Positions 1 through 9,840 are shown, counted from the first letter of the stretch. The stretch: DNA of 64,000 bases from Pseudoscleropodium purum (GCA_963969395.1 OZ017802.1:8620501-8684500); one strand, 5' to 3'. Numbers and translations: made by a program. Notes: generated by a model not told the origin, from the letters alone.

Positions 1-1968
1 CTTCCCCCAATGTTGATAATTTTGAAATTTGTACGGCGCTTGATCAAGAGGAAGATTCCAACGATTGTACTCGTGGCCTGGAGGCATAGCTTCCAAGATA
101 CCAAACATTTTGTAGAACCTAGCACTCAATGGACTACGACACTTGGCACACACCAAACGAATGAGTGATGCTTTCACAATGCAAGTGACATGGAAAGTGT
201 GGCGACATTGGCCCATGGTTACCGCACCTTCCGGTCCAAAGAAGACTTGGCAAAGGCTACAACAACCATCCAAGATTGGAGAGGCTGGATCACAAGCATG
301 CACCACTCGCTTGTCTTTCACATTGATGTGTGCTGAAAGTGTGTTGTAAGGGACCCATCCTTCCTCTACTTCCAAGGCCCAATTGATGGGTGGAGCTTGG
401 TCCTTCTTTGTGTGGTTTAACCGCTCAAACATAGCATCCATGTCTCCCCAACATGTGATCTCCGTATATCCCTTTGAAGGATGTTGGTCAAACATAGTCT
501 TGAACCAGCTCAAAGAGTTTTGAATGGCATCGCAATTTTCATTCGACTCCATTGCCAATGTTTGAAGACCTACCATTGCTCGAGATACTATAGAGGGTCT
601 GTCTTGGAGTCTTTGTACCCATGCTAACCATCAAGACTCCAAGCCGCTAGATGGCATAAACTTCTTCAAATCCAAGGACAATTGCAATCGATTCAACTTG
701 GATTCAATGATTCCTTTTGCTTCAATTGCCTCCTTCAATTTATGCTTCAACTCTTTAAAGTCACAACTCTCCGTTTGCGTCTCCGCATTCACGTAAACGG
801 ATGAAAGCTTTTCCATTGATGGTTGTTGTGTCGCTTTTAACATGCTCATGTCGTGACTTTTTTGTACATTCACAATGGCAGGATTGTCGCTTGCTTTGGC
901 CTTATCAAAAGGAAGAAAGAGCTTATCTTCACTCTCTTGAGTCTCTTGACTGTCTCCGAGTACAATCACTGGTGAGATTGCAACCTCACTTGGATTTTTG
1001 GAGGTCCCTTGCAATTCTGCAATCCGTTTACGCATCTTCATCAACTCTTCTATTTGCCTCGATGATTGTTGATTTAAATGTTCAATCTCACTCTTCGAAG
1101 TCTTTAATTTCAACTCCAATACTTTGCACCTTGCTTCCACTCCTTCATGGTCAGCAATTTTCTTCTCATATTCCACCAATTGTAGTATGTGAAAATCTCT
1201 TTCTTTGAAAAGTGGTTCGAAAGTCTTCGTGAGATTCTGAAATGCTATAGCACCTTTCAACATCTCTGGTGCTATTAAAGAAAACTCCTTGGCCAAATTC
1301 ATAAAAGTCGGAGCAGCTTGCGCTAAAAATTCAGCTGACATCGTTATCTTGAAAGCTGTGTCAAGTATATGTGCAACATCCTTTGGATTTGCAAGTGGAC
1401 TCATTAGAACAGTAGTAGCACCATCATTGGGGTTTGACGATCTGCCTATTTCTTCATGAAGGTTAGCAAATTGAACCGAGAGCTTCAAAAGATTTTCCAA
1501 TTGTTTTGGATTGGACATGTCTTGCAAGGTTCGATGTAGAGGACTTGGCAATGCCGCTGTAATTGGAAACTCCTCCGCCCGCCTTTTACGCTCGGAACTC
1601 CATAATGACGATATATTATCAATCGTCACGTCTTGTCCACGAGGCGTATGTACTTTGTCTTCTAAACTTAACGCTGGACTAGATTCAACGCCTTGATGCA
1701 TAGGCGGAGATTTGTAGACCAAACTATCAAAACAATTGTTGGCTATCAGACTATCAATTGTAGCATTAGCCTTTGCCACTTTCTCCGCCAAGACTTCGTC
1801 TACTTTACTTTTTGAAGTTTCCCCGCGTTCCGTGCAAACCTTGCCTTTGTTTACAAACTCCGTTTGCGTTTGTGCCGCAACATTTGGTGTAAAGGTCAAA
1901 CGCGTTGGAGCTATGGAAAAGACTTCACCCTCCTGCGCCTCTACATCTTTCTCCACATCTTTCCCCAC
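1..1968 (-). pseudogene. Gene A1, C-terminal part: coiled-coil and RING-finger protein, interrupted by one TGA, open at window edge
   Basis: Read on the minus strand, an open frame runs from 1968 to 634. It meets a single TGA at 631-633 and stays open in the same frame to base 1, so the gene continues outside the window. The first 445 codons carry heptad-like, Lys/Glu-rich stretches (about residues 253-315 and 400-435) typical of coiled coils. Beyond the TGA, 139-261 encode a complete RING finger. RING fingers usually recruit E2 enzymes for ubiquitin ligation, so a ubiquitin-ligase role is a family-based inference. The frame opens at a GTG inside the 3' end of the upstream ORF (1941-2597) and has no convincing start of its own, so it probably belongs to the same gene, separated by a frameshift or an unrecognised intron. 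The TGA may be a nonsense mutation, a sequence error or a read-through site. Codon use and absence of other stops suggest recent or ongoing constraint. Confidence 0.6.
139..261 (-). other. RING finger domain of gene A1
   Basis: The minus-strand translation gives the spacing C-x2-C-x14-C-x-H-x2-H-x2-C-x10-C-x2-C, with the eight ligands encoded at 259-261, 250-252, 205-207, 199-201, 190-192, 181-183, 148-150 and 139-141. This matches the canonical RING consensus with His at positions four and five (RING-H2). A block after it, including ARFYKMFG and MPPGHEYNRW, looks conserved rather than random but I cannot assign it to a named domain. All ligands are intact even though the domain lies downstream of the in-frame TGA. 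Confidence 0.85.
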
Positions 1969-2597
1969 ATTTTTCGAAGAGCTTTATTGATTGCTTTTGT
2001 TGGAGATTGTACAGACCGTAATTCTTCAACATTTGAGGCTTTCTCCACACCATCCGTTTTCACCTCAATAGTATTTTTTAATACTTTTTCTGTTTCTCCC
2101 TCTGAATTGTACAAGTCGGGAATGTCCTTTTGATTGGCTTCAAGTAGAAGTGGGCAAGCTGTTGTCGTCGGAAACGTGCTCCAATCGATCTTGCGCTCTA
2201 ATATAAGTTCCGCATAAACCATACACGCCACGCTATAATTAATATAGCCTTTACTTCTGCGCTTGTTTCCGAATAGAACACGCCACACCTCCTCAGATCG
2301 ATGGACAAAATGTTTGTTGTTGCAAGTCCATGGTTTACAACAAAAATCCCGTGTATGATTCCTATGTGACTCCTGAGGCCACAACTTGTCAATGTGGTAC
2401 ATTTTAACATAGGTCCTGCACATTTTTGATGTCCAATATTCCGCATCTTCATCTTCCCACTCGCTCTCTGCTTTAATTGTAGGGTCATTTAAAATGTCAA
2501 GCCGAAGGTCGTGCGTAGCCCCCTTTACTTTGCTTTTTTTCTTCACTTCGCTTCCCGGAGTCACCCCATCCATATTTCGATCACCTTCGCCGTTCAT
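1941..2597 (-). CDS. Gene A1, N-terminal part: protein with unrecognised Cys/His domain (218 aa)
   Basis: The first true ATG is at 2597-2595; a longer reading would need a TTG at 2606. The product starts with a Lys-rich segment. A Cys/His block follows at about residues 55-139, with C60, H68, H81, C92 and H96 and the string YVKMYHIDKLWP. It is clearly related to the block in gene A2 at 6172-6420: both share MC, YVKM-HI-KLWP-E, TC-x3-HF, a V-RVL motif, NY and AE-x-x-L, then an acidic D-W end. The pattern suggests a zinc-binding domain but I know no family name for it. The ORF ends at a TAG at 1941-1943 and overlaps the next frame (1-1968) by 28 bases through a shift near an AAAAA run, so both parts probably come from one gene. 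A TATA-like site lies about 214 bases upstream. Confidence 0.6.
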   Translation of the reverse strand: MNGEGDRNMDGVTPGSEVKKKSKVKGATHDLRLDILNDPTIKAESEWEDEDAEYWTSKMCRTYVKMYHIDKLWPQESHRNHTRDFCCKPWTCNNKHFVHRSEEVWRVLFGNKRRSKGYINYSVACMVYAELILERKIDWSTFPTTTACPLLLEANQKDIPDLYNSEGETEKVLKNTIEVKTDGVEKASNVEELRSVQSPTKAINKALRKMWGKMWRKM

Positions 2598-2810
2598 GAT
2601 TGTCAATTGGATTCAATAACCAATTGAAGTGAATAAAAAAATCTCACGTGATAGTCAAAAGTGATGGCATCAATCGCAACACAGTAACACAAGATAGAGG
2701 ACCCCAACTCTCCACCCCGTAGGAGCAACTAGCGCATAAAGCAATAGTAGCACATCCAACTTGGCACCGAAGGAGAATTGAAGTGAGAAGAAATGAAAAG
2801 TCACTCCACC

Positions 2811-2816
2811 CTTATA
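2811..2816 (-). promoter_or_regulatory. TATA-like box of gene A1
   Basis: The minus strand reads GGCTATAAGGGTGG directly at the gene-side edge of the GC-rich block. The TATAAG core is about 214 bases before the ATG at 2597, matching the spacing of AT-rich TATA-like sites before genes A2 and K. Confidence 0.45.
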
Positions 2817-2817
2817 G

Positions 2818-3098
2818 CCGTCCGCCACCGGACCTGCCCCGGACCGCGCGAAGCGGCCCCGAACCTCGCGTCCGCCACGCGGACCGACGACGTCCGCTTC
2901 GGCAGCGGACGCGCCGTCCGACCACCCGTCCGACCGCCCTGACTGACCGCCCCAATCGACCACCCCGTCCGACCGCCCGTCCGACCGGCACGTCTGCCCG
3001 GACTGTCCACACTGTCCGCCTTCCGACGTCGTCCGCGCTTTGGACACGTCGACCGCCCCACTTAAACACTGACCGCCGACGGCATCCGCCCAACTGTC
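2818..3098. repeat. GC-rich GTCCGCCC repeat block 1, upstream of gene A1
   Basis: About 280 bases packed with short degenerate units (CCGTCCGACC, GACCGCCC, CGTCCGCC) stand out sharply from AT-rich flanks. The ORFs predicted across it on both strands are compositional artefacts. It sits immediately upstream of the A1 TATA-like box. Similar blocks occur at 5537-5848, 7903-8152 and 10243-10412. Role as promoter-proximal control DNA or a methylation-prone CpG cluster is inference. Confidence 0.75.
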
Positions 3099-3226
3099 AA
3101 TTGGTGCATCCTATGAGGCCATTATTATTCAAAAAGAGCGGTAACATTTCAAAAATAAAACAGCCTAATAATCACTGCTAAATGAAGATCAATGTAATTG
3201 GTTTGTCATTTTTTTTTTTCTAAATG

Positions 3227-3240
3227 TAAACCCTAAACCT
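3227..3240 (-). promoter_or_regulatory. Telo-box-like motif upstream of GC block 1
   Basis: The minus strand reads AGGTTTAGGGTTTA about 130 bases outside GC block 1. The identical 14-base string lies on the plus strand directly before GC block 2 (5519-5532). Telo boxes (AAACCCTAA) are known plant promoter elements. Shared position relative to two related genes supports an inherited promoter, but function is inferred. Confidence 0.4.
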
Positions 3241-5013
3241 TATACCCTAATTACCCTAAATCTTTTCTTTTCTCCCCTAAATTGTTTTACGAATGAGGGG
3301 AATGTGGTTAAGTTGAATATGTTTGAATTAGTTACTGATATTATTCCTCTAAATAGGTTTTGAGAAGATCTGAAGATGGTGGGGATTTTTTTAAAGTTCA
3401 TTAGGAAATCAAATGTTTTGCAAAAATAATCAATTCCATTTTCATTGTAAGCAAATGAAATTTTAAAAAAAGGCCCCAATACATAATTAGAATAACAGTT
3501 AAATGGATTTCAACCTCATGATATTTAATGAAAGGTTGTGATTTCTCATTAAAAGTGCATCACGATCTTCAAATGAACATTGAGTCTTTCATATTTCTTA
3601 ATGAAATTTTGATTAGATTTGAAAACAAAGAAAAAGAAACAATGTTTTAACTTTCAAATCATGTATGGCTATACTTTTTCTTAAAAATATAGAAAAATTC
3701 GTTACTTGAGTTGGTGGAGTAGAATACATTATACATGTGCTATATTTATTTTGAAGGGTAATTCCAATATTCTTATTTCAGATGTTTTTAAATATTAATT
3801 TTAAAAAAGAGGGTTCATTGTTTAAAGATCTAAAAAATTGACAAATATAATTTCTATTATAAATAGGAATTGAATTCGGAATTCGATTTTTGAAATGATT
3901 CAAATGAACAAGATATTGATTATAAAATATTTCTTTGTTTGAGTTTTCAAAATGAATTCACGAAACAATTGCAAACTTTTGAACTTAGGTATATGGTATT
4001 GTTTTTGGTTTGTACTTTGTAGAGTATAATATTTCCATTTTAATCCTAAATAAATGAAAAAATTCCACATGAATGAAATGTTTCTATGTATTGCACAAAG
4101 ATTTCTACCAATTATTATGATAATTAAATACATTGTTACATTTTATAAAATATTCTACATAGAAAAAAAAAATCATTTCAATTTTCAATCATGATAAACG
4201 ATGTCTTCTACTCTTTCTGTTATATGTTCGTTTTGTATAACGTGTACATTATACAATCTTTGAGAGCAAGGTAGTTCATTTTTGGCTCTCATTGAAATAG
4301 AAAATATATTTGTGTTTGGATTTTGAAATCATTATGTATTCTACGGTCTTGCAAGAATGCATCTTGTTTCTTCCTTTGAATCCTTTTGATATTTTCTTTT
4401 TTTTCCTTTTTTTTCTGTCTCGTAGGGCTCTTATTATCTTGTTCTCTTCATTTGACCAGCCTATTTGGCTTGGCTCTTAGTTTTTTTTTTTTTTTTAATG
4501 TAATGGTTTATGCATATGTTATCAAAAATATATATTATTTATCTAAAATTAATATATTGATGAACAAACGCATAAAGGCATTGAATGCTTTCACATTGAA
4601 AGTTATAAATCTATCATAAATCACTCTTGCAAATTTGAATGATTGAATCGAAAATTTGAAAATGTAATTACAAGAGCTTTCAATTCAATCAATTGCATAA
4701 ATCATAAATGTTGAAATGCAACTCGTATAAGTTTAGCATCTATGAAGATTAATTCATGTCATCCACATGCAATTTTCCAATTTAATAAAATGCAATTGAG
4801 TACTTCAATTTTTTTCTTTTCAATTCTCTAAGTAACATTCACTTCATATCTTTCTCTATTTGTTTATCTATTTTTTGGCAACAAATGGAGAAACCATCTT
4901 TGTCTATATTTGCACATGCACTCTTATTTGATTGATGAAGAATAGATCTATGAAATATATAATCATTGATTTGTTCATGTTGATTTATCTAATATATTTT
5001 ATGTATGTATATA

Positions 5014-5017
<4 letters not shown>

Positions 5018-5062
<45 letters not shown>
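5018..5062. repeat. (TA)n microsatellite
   Basis: Uninterrupted alternating TA of about 45 bases in AT-rich intergenic DNA. Confidence 0.95.
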
Positions 5063-5064
<2 letters not shown>

Positions 5065-5518
5065 TTAAACGAGTATGAAAGACAAGATTGACAGATTGTG
5101 TTTGAATGTTGTTGATTTTGAAATGATTTAGTATTATATCATTTATAAGAATATTATAATAGTGTTATGTTATAATATTCCTAAAACAATTGCAACAAAT
5201 ATTAAAATACATGCTAAGTTAGGTTTGTTAGCCTATCAATTGTTCATTAATAGACATAATTGAGTAGCCCCCTTAAATGAAACATTCAATATCTAATATC
5301 TTACAATCCAAATGGTGGATTTGTCTAAAAATTTTTCCACATTTTTTCCAACTAATTTACTACAAGATGCTACGGTTACATATGCCCCAAAGTATTTTTC
5401 TTTTAAGACTTGATATTTGCACTACTATTGGCAGTTTTGAAGTGTTTTTAATGAAAAAAACTTTACAGGTTAAACATCTCTACCGTGAGATTTTGAAAAA
5501 AGAACAATTTCCTTCATT

Positions 5519-5532
5519 AGGTTTAGGGTTTA
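5519..5532 (+). promoter_or_regulatory. Telo-box-like motif before GC block 2
   Basis: AGGTTTAGGGTTTA lies immediately upstream of the GC-rich block of gene A2 and matches the motif beyond block 1 in the same orientation relative to its gene. Confidence 0.4.
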
Positions 5533-5536
5533 AGAT

Positions 5537-5788
5537 GAGCCGTCCGCCTTGTCCACCCCGTCCGCCCCGATACCCATCCGCCCTGTCCACCCCGTCCGCC
5601 ATGTTCGCCCGATCCGGAGTCCGCCGTGTCTGGCCTGACCGCCCCGTCCGCCCCGTCCTCCATCCGCCCAGTCCGCCCGATCCCGCGTCCGCCCCGACCG
5701 CCCCGATACCCGTCCGCCCCAGTACGGCCGTCCGATTGACACGCGGACTGATGTGGTCCGCATGATCTGGACGTCCGCCTCGGGGCGT

Positions 5789-5826
<38 letters not shown>

Positions 5827-5848
5827 GGAGGCGGACGGCTCATTCCGA
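5537..5848. repeat. GC-rich GTCCGCCC repeat block 2, upstream of gene A2
   Basis: About 310 bases of degenerate 9-10-base units (CCGTCCGCCC, CCCGATACC, TGTCCACCC) are interrupted by a (TA)n tract at 5792-5824. The gene-side end reads GAGGCGGACGGCT, which shares GGCGGACGGCT with the end of block 1. No credible protein is encoded; ORFs across it on both strands reflect base composition. Confidence 0.75.
5792..5824 (+). promoter_or_regulatory. (TA)n tract at the TATA position of gene A2
   Basis: An alternating AT run inside the GC-rich block ends 222 bases before the A2 ATG at 6046. Genes A1 and K have TATA-like sites at about 214 and 216 bases, so this tract may serve as, or have expanded from, a TATA box. 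Confidence 0.35.
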
Positions 5849-6028
5849 ACAATCATTCTCTTTGGAGTGGGCGGACCAGTGCATTGGAAGCTCTGCGCGC
5901 CCCTTCCGCTTTGAGTGAATGATTGTTGTGAGATTGTTACAAATTTTCACAAAGTTCACGCTTGTAAAATTTTAATTAATTAGTAAATAAAAATTTTGGT
6001 TCTTAAGCTTTCTAATTGTTTCATTCTC

Positions 6029-6038
6029 TTTGCTTCAG
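6029..6038 (+). promoter_or_regulatory. Possible 3' splice site in the A2 leader
   Basis: CTCTTTGCTTCAG ending at 6038, preceded by a pyrimidine-rich stretch and a branch-like TCTAAT, has the form of a plant intron acceptor seven bases before the ATG. If used, the A2 leader contains an intron. I cannot fix a matching donor. Confidence 0.3.
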
Positions 6039-6045
6039 TTTCATC

Positions 6046-7308
6046 ATGCCGAAAGATAGAACACCCAAAAAAAGTAGTCGAAAGGGAAGACCCCAATTGT
6101 TCGATTGGGATGCTTGGGCCGATCCATTGTGCGTGGGTGAACCGGGATGGGAAGAAGAACCAACAAGAGTGTGGGATTGCTCAATGTGCAAGAAGTATGT
6201 AAAAATGACTCACATTCAAAAACTTTGGCCACGTGAACGTGTAGAGCACCAAGCGCCACGTTGGGAAGGACAAATGTCTACGTGCCAAAGTGAGCACTTC
6301 AAACAACGATACACACAAGTGCATCGAGTTCTTGGCATTAAAAGTGCCAAACCAAATATAATGAATTATAATGTTATGGCAATGGTTTGGGCAGAGATTG
6401 TACTCCACAAGGACGTGGACTGACGTACTGCTACAATTCGCAATGTAGAGAACTATACGCGCACGGATGCCGTTATAGATACACAGTGGAGGGGCACAAG
6501 CGATTGCATGCCAGAGTGGTCTAATCGATGTTATCTACAACAACCTTCAGTTGTTCTACGAGATGCTGAAGATGCGTGGACAGATGACGATGATGACGAT
6601 GATATGCAAGCGCCTGTCACATTTGGAGTTAGACATGAGCGGGTAGAAGAACGAGAACGAATTGAATTCGAGCAACAAATGCAAGAGGCAACACGCAGAA
6701 GCCTTCAAGATCGTGGACAGCAAGATAGGCATGGTGGGTCCTATGAACATGAACATGGAACGCGAGAATCTGAACATGGAAGAGGTGGTTCATACTCTGG
6801 TTACGATCCTCAAAATAGATATGAAGGTGGAAGAGGGAGCTATGGATCCACGCATTATGGTGGTTCAAGTGCAGTTGGTTCTCGTTATGGCACTCCCTCT
6901 GAAATTGGCTCTCTAGGTGGGACAAGTAGCTATGGCAATACGCACTATGGAAGGTCTACTGAATCTGGTTCATATTATACGACGCCCACTCAAGTGGGCT
7001 CCGAAGGTAGTGGAGGAAGCCATGTAACCCCACAGTATAGTTGTTCTCTTCACGGAAGCGCCCAATACTATCCGGGATCAACTAGAAGTGATTCATACGG
7101 GCATCATGGGGCCTCTTATTACAGGGCTTCAAATGAAAGAGGATCAGAGCCTACTACTCCGGTTCCTGCTCCCACTTTTGGAGGTTCAAATTATGGACAA
7201 GGAGGTGCACCGAGTGGATATCACGGAAACTACGGAGGTGGTCCGTTCATTGGAGTACAAAGAAGAGGCAGCGGTCAACAATTTGAGGCCGATTCAGATT
7301 CCGAATAA
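6046..7308 (+). pseudogene. Gene A2: Cys/His-domain protein with Gly/Ser/Tyr-rich tail, interrupted by one TGA
   Basis: The frame starts at ATG 6046 (MPKDRTPKKS, basic), runs 125 codons, meets TGA at 6421-6423, and continues in the same frame for 294 codons to TAA at 7306-7308. Residues 43-125 hold the same unrecognised Cys/His block as gene A1, with C45, C48, H56, H68, C80, H84 and the YVKMTHIQKLWP string. The TGA falls exactly where A1 has the W of its D-W pair. After it come an acidic run (seven Asp in a row), a short Glu/Arg helix, and about 190 residues rich in Gly, Ser, Tyr and His (GSYGSTHYGG, SSYGNTHYGR). Such SYG-rich tails are typical of condensate-forming or RNA-binding proteins; that role is inferred. 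The region after the stop keeps a strong coding bias, so the stop is recent, an error or read through. Confidence 0.6.
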
Positions 7309-7902
7309 AAAAACATGCAAGTATATAGTGAGCATGTGTTTGTTCGATTTTCTCATTTTTACTCTCACGACAAGTATAGAGCACTAGATTGGTAGAAGTA
7401 GTACAAAATTTTAAATGAATAGAACAATTTTGAACAACAATTTTGTTCACTTTTTCAAAAAGTGTTGTGTAATAGTGTACACCAAGTATGTATGTAGGCA
7501 AGCATATTGTTGAAGACATCATTGTATTATTTTATAATAGCGTTGATGTATACGGCTATAAGCGACTTTGATAAATAATAAAAATAAGAAGAAGAAATGT
7601 AATTTTGTAAGAGCCATATTATGTCTATTTTTGAATTTAACATTCGAGGTTAAATATGTACTAGCATGGTGTGTATTTTGAAATTATTGTTGTGTGTTTA
7701 TTACATTTAGAAACTCGTAAATGATATAAATGTATTTCTAATTAATTTATGAAAGATTAAATTATTTGAATATTTGAAATTTTTTTATTTTTCATTCAAC
7801 GATTGCTAAAAACTAAAATGATTTCTTATTCGTATGAAGAAATGCCCAAATTAGACAATTAGTGGTTCTTCTTTAGATTCTATTTTCAAATATGAAAAAT
7901 AA
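7309..7902. other. Intergenic DNA between genes A2 and K
   Basis: This AT-rich stretch of about 590 bases probably holds the A2 3' UTR. An AATAA-rich stretch near 7575-7590 could serve polyadenylation. I see no ORF worth reporting and no structured element. Confidence 0.5.
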
Positions 7903-8152
7903 ATCGGATCGGGCGGACGCTTGATTTGTTCGCCCGTGCCCGTCCGATGGGGCGGACGGGCCGTCTGACGCGACCTGTCGGATCGGGCGGACGCCAGATT
8001 TGTCCGCCCGTGGCCGTCCAATCGGGCGGACGCGGCTGTAGGATTTCGGGGAGGCGGACGGCCGATGCGTCCGCCACCCCCGGCCCGTCCGATCGGGCGG
8101 ACGGTTTGGGGCCGTCTGCGCCCCAATAAAATGGGCAAATGGGCCGTCCGCA
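7903..8152. repeat. GC-rich GGGCGGACG repeat block 3, upstream of gene K
   Basis: The block contains direct repeats of a longer unit. GATCGGGCGGACGC begins at 7907 and again at 7981 (period 74), with about 50 bases of clear similarity, and a third partial start is at 8091. The words are the same as in blocks 1 and 2, with both GTCCGCCC and GGGCGGAC orientations present, so it could also fold. The ORFs crossing it are compositional. Confidence 0.75.
8125..8131 (+). promoter_or_regulatory. TATA-like site of gene K
   Basis: CCCCAATAAAATGGGC at the gene-side end of block 3 offers an AT-rich core about 216 bases before the ATG at 8347, in line with genes A1 and A2. It is a weak match to TATA but the position agrees. 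Confidence 0.3.
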
Positions 8153-8346
8153 TTGTCACTTTTGCTTTGCCCCTTGTGAATGCAAGGTGGAGCGGAGAGC
8201 TTGGTGGTTCATCCTCCATTGGCTCCTTTCCGAGGCAAGGCAAGAGTGGTTTATTGGGGCCCCCTTGTTGCCAATTTTTTAAACACTTGCGCGTGAATTC
8301 AATTTCAAATTAAAAAATTTGATCTATATCAATTTCATTTGTCACG

Positions 8347-9840
8347 ATGCCGAAGGGGAAGAAGAAGGTTGCGAAGCTTAAACATGGAGAGGGACCATCG
8401 AACTTGGAAGTAGCTCGCCAAAGTCCTTCGGAAGAATGCAAGAAATTCATGATTGAGCGCATCGTTCAATTTTATGAATCGGAAACAACATTGTCTTTAG
8501 ACAATAAGTACATCAGATATCAAGAGGAGTGCGTATCTAAATTCAAGGTAGACATGACACAAATGTTGTTGGATGCATTGAATGTGGCGAAGTGGCATGA
8601 CGAAATGCATAAAACGTACTTCACCAAATGTTTGGAGAACAAGGTTCATAATGCTTTGTGGAATTCCAAAGTCATTTTGATTAAATATGGCAAGGAATAT
8701 CGACCCAATGACGCCCAGTTTGAAGAAGTGATTCTGAAAGCGGACTTGTTTAGAGGGCGATGTGCTCCATTCGCCAAAAAACACAATCGAGTTGGTTCAA
8801 TTGGTTGGTGGAAAAGCAATGATGGAGTTGCTAAAGCGGAAAGGACCAAACGGCACCTCATAGCACTTCCAGATATAGCACGTGTGATTGCTATTGATGA
8901 TAGAACGATGAGAGGTGGATATGCAACGATTCGAAAGGTTCGTCTTGAAGGATGTCCAGGAATACTTCCTTATTGGGAGTTTGCGGCAAAGAAATCCATT
9001 CACCACCAAACTCGACCTGATCTTGCAAAGTTAGAACATCAAAACGAATCAATGGCTGTTTGAATTTCACACGCGGGTGTGATACGGTTTGCTGCAGTGC
9101 ACGGAACGACGTGTGAAGGTTATGCGTATTGGTGGAATGGTGGAACTCTTCGACAAATGTTGAATATGGATAAGGACTATCCAGACAACATTCAAATATG
9201 TTTGATGTATACAAATCCAACCGAAGAGGAGGTTGTAAAAGCTCACCATTTAGGACGATATCGGAAGAAGCGCACGGAGTTGACATGGGCGTTTATGCAT
9301 ATAATGTATGCAGTGCATCTTGCTGGACATTTGCACAATGATCTTTCTCCGGACAACATTTTGTTGCATTTTCCAGAAGATGAGTCACGTGTGTATATTG
9401 GAGTTTGCGATTGGGGCATGACCACCTTAGCTTCTCAACCAATGAAGTCTTTGTACACATTCACATCAGCAGATGAGATGAAACAAACTTTGCAGAGGAG
9501 ATGGTGGGTGGATCCACGTATTGCATATTTGCATAAAGCAGGTGCAGATGTGGAAGTCATTCCGATGTATTCACGTAAGTCGGAAGAGTATGCCGTTCGA
9601 AAAATTGCTCGGCGGATGAATGGAAACAACATGTTAGAGGCGTATTTCAACGTGCTACGAAAAACACCTAGTGCGACACAATTTGCCTTTCATGACTTTG
9701 CAAAAGTGTTTTATGCTTACTTGAAGCGCATTTCTTCGAAGCTTGACGATGAAAATACTAGTTTGGCCCATGTGATTACGCAATTTTCTAATACATATCA
9801 TTGGCTGATGCCAGATGAACATTTCCGCCATTTATATTAG
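8347..9840 (+). pseudogene. Gene K: protein kinase with DWG motif, interrupted by one TGA
   Basis: ATG 8347 (MPKGKKKVAK) opens 238 codons that end at TGA 9061-9063. The same frame then continues without a stop to TAG 9838-9840. Residues 1-180 form a helical-looking N-terminal region I do not recognise. A kinase domain follows: glycine-rich loop near RGGYATIRKV (residues 189-198), the VAIK-type lysine in FAAKK (K215), then the TGA between the N-lobe lysine and the hinge. After it come TTCEGYAYWWNGG, the catalytic loop HNDLSPDN (Asp at 9340-9342, Asn four residues on) and CDWG at 9406-9417, where the metal-binding Asp is kept but Phe is replaced by Trp. The usual alpha-C glutamate is not obvious. 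A full-length product would be expected to phosphorylate Ser/Thr or Tyr, but the TGA would remove the catalytic loop. The basic MPK start resembles that of A2. Confidence 0.7.

Larger units (their letters stand above)
3099..5516. other. AT-rich intergenic DNA
   Basis: No gene is supported. Three things can be seen: a short run of CCCTAA-like words at 3227-3265, long A/T tracts, and a (TA)n microsatellite at 5018-5062. The short ORFs here are low-complexity and unconvincing. Confidence 0.6.

Noticed and set aside
2670..3181. Overlapping ORFs on both strands of GC block 1 (up to 132 codons)
   Set aside because: They are Arg/Pro/Gly repeats produced by the GTCCGCCC units and are open in several frames at once, so they reflect composition, not coding. 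The same applies at 5480-5856 and 7851-8313.
3225..3270. Telomere repeat array
   Set aside because: Only a few degenerate CCCTAA words are present, with no tandem array, so this is not telomeric DNA.
9058..9097. A short intron removing the TGA of gene K
   Set aside because: A GT...AG pair exists but the segment is only 40 bases, shorter than normal plant introns, and its removal breaks the frame.
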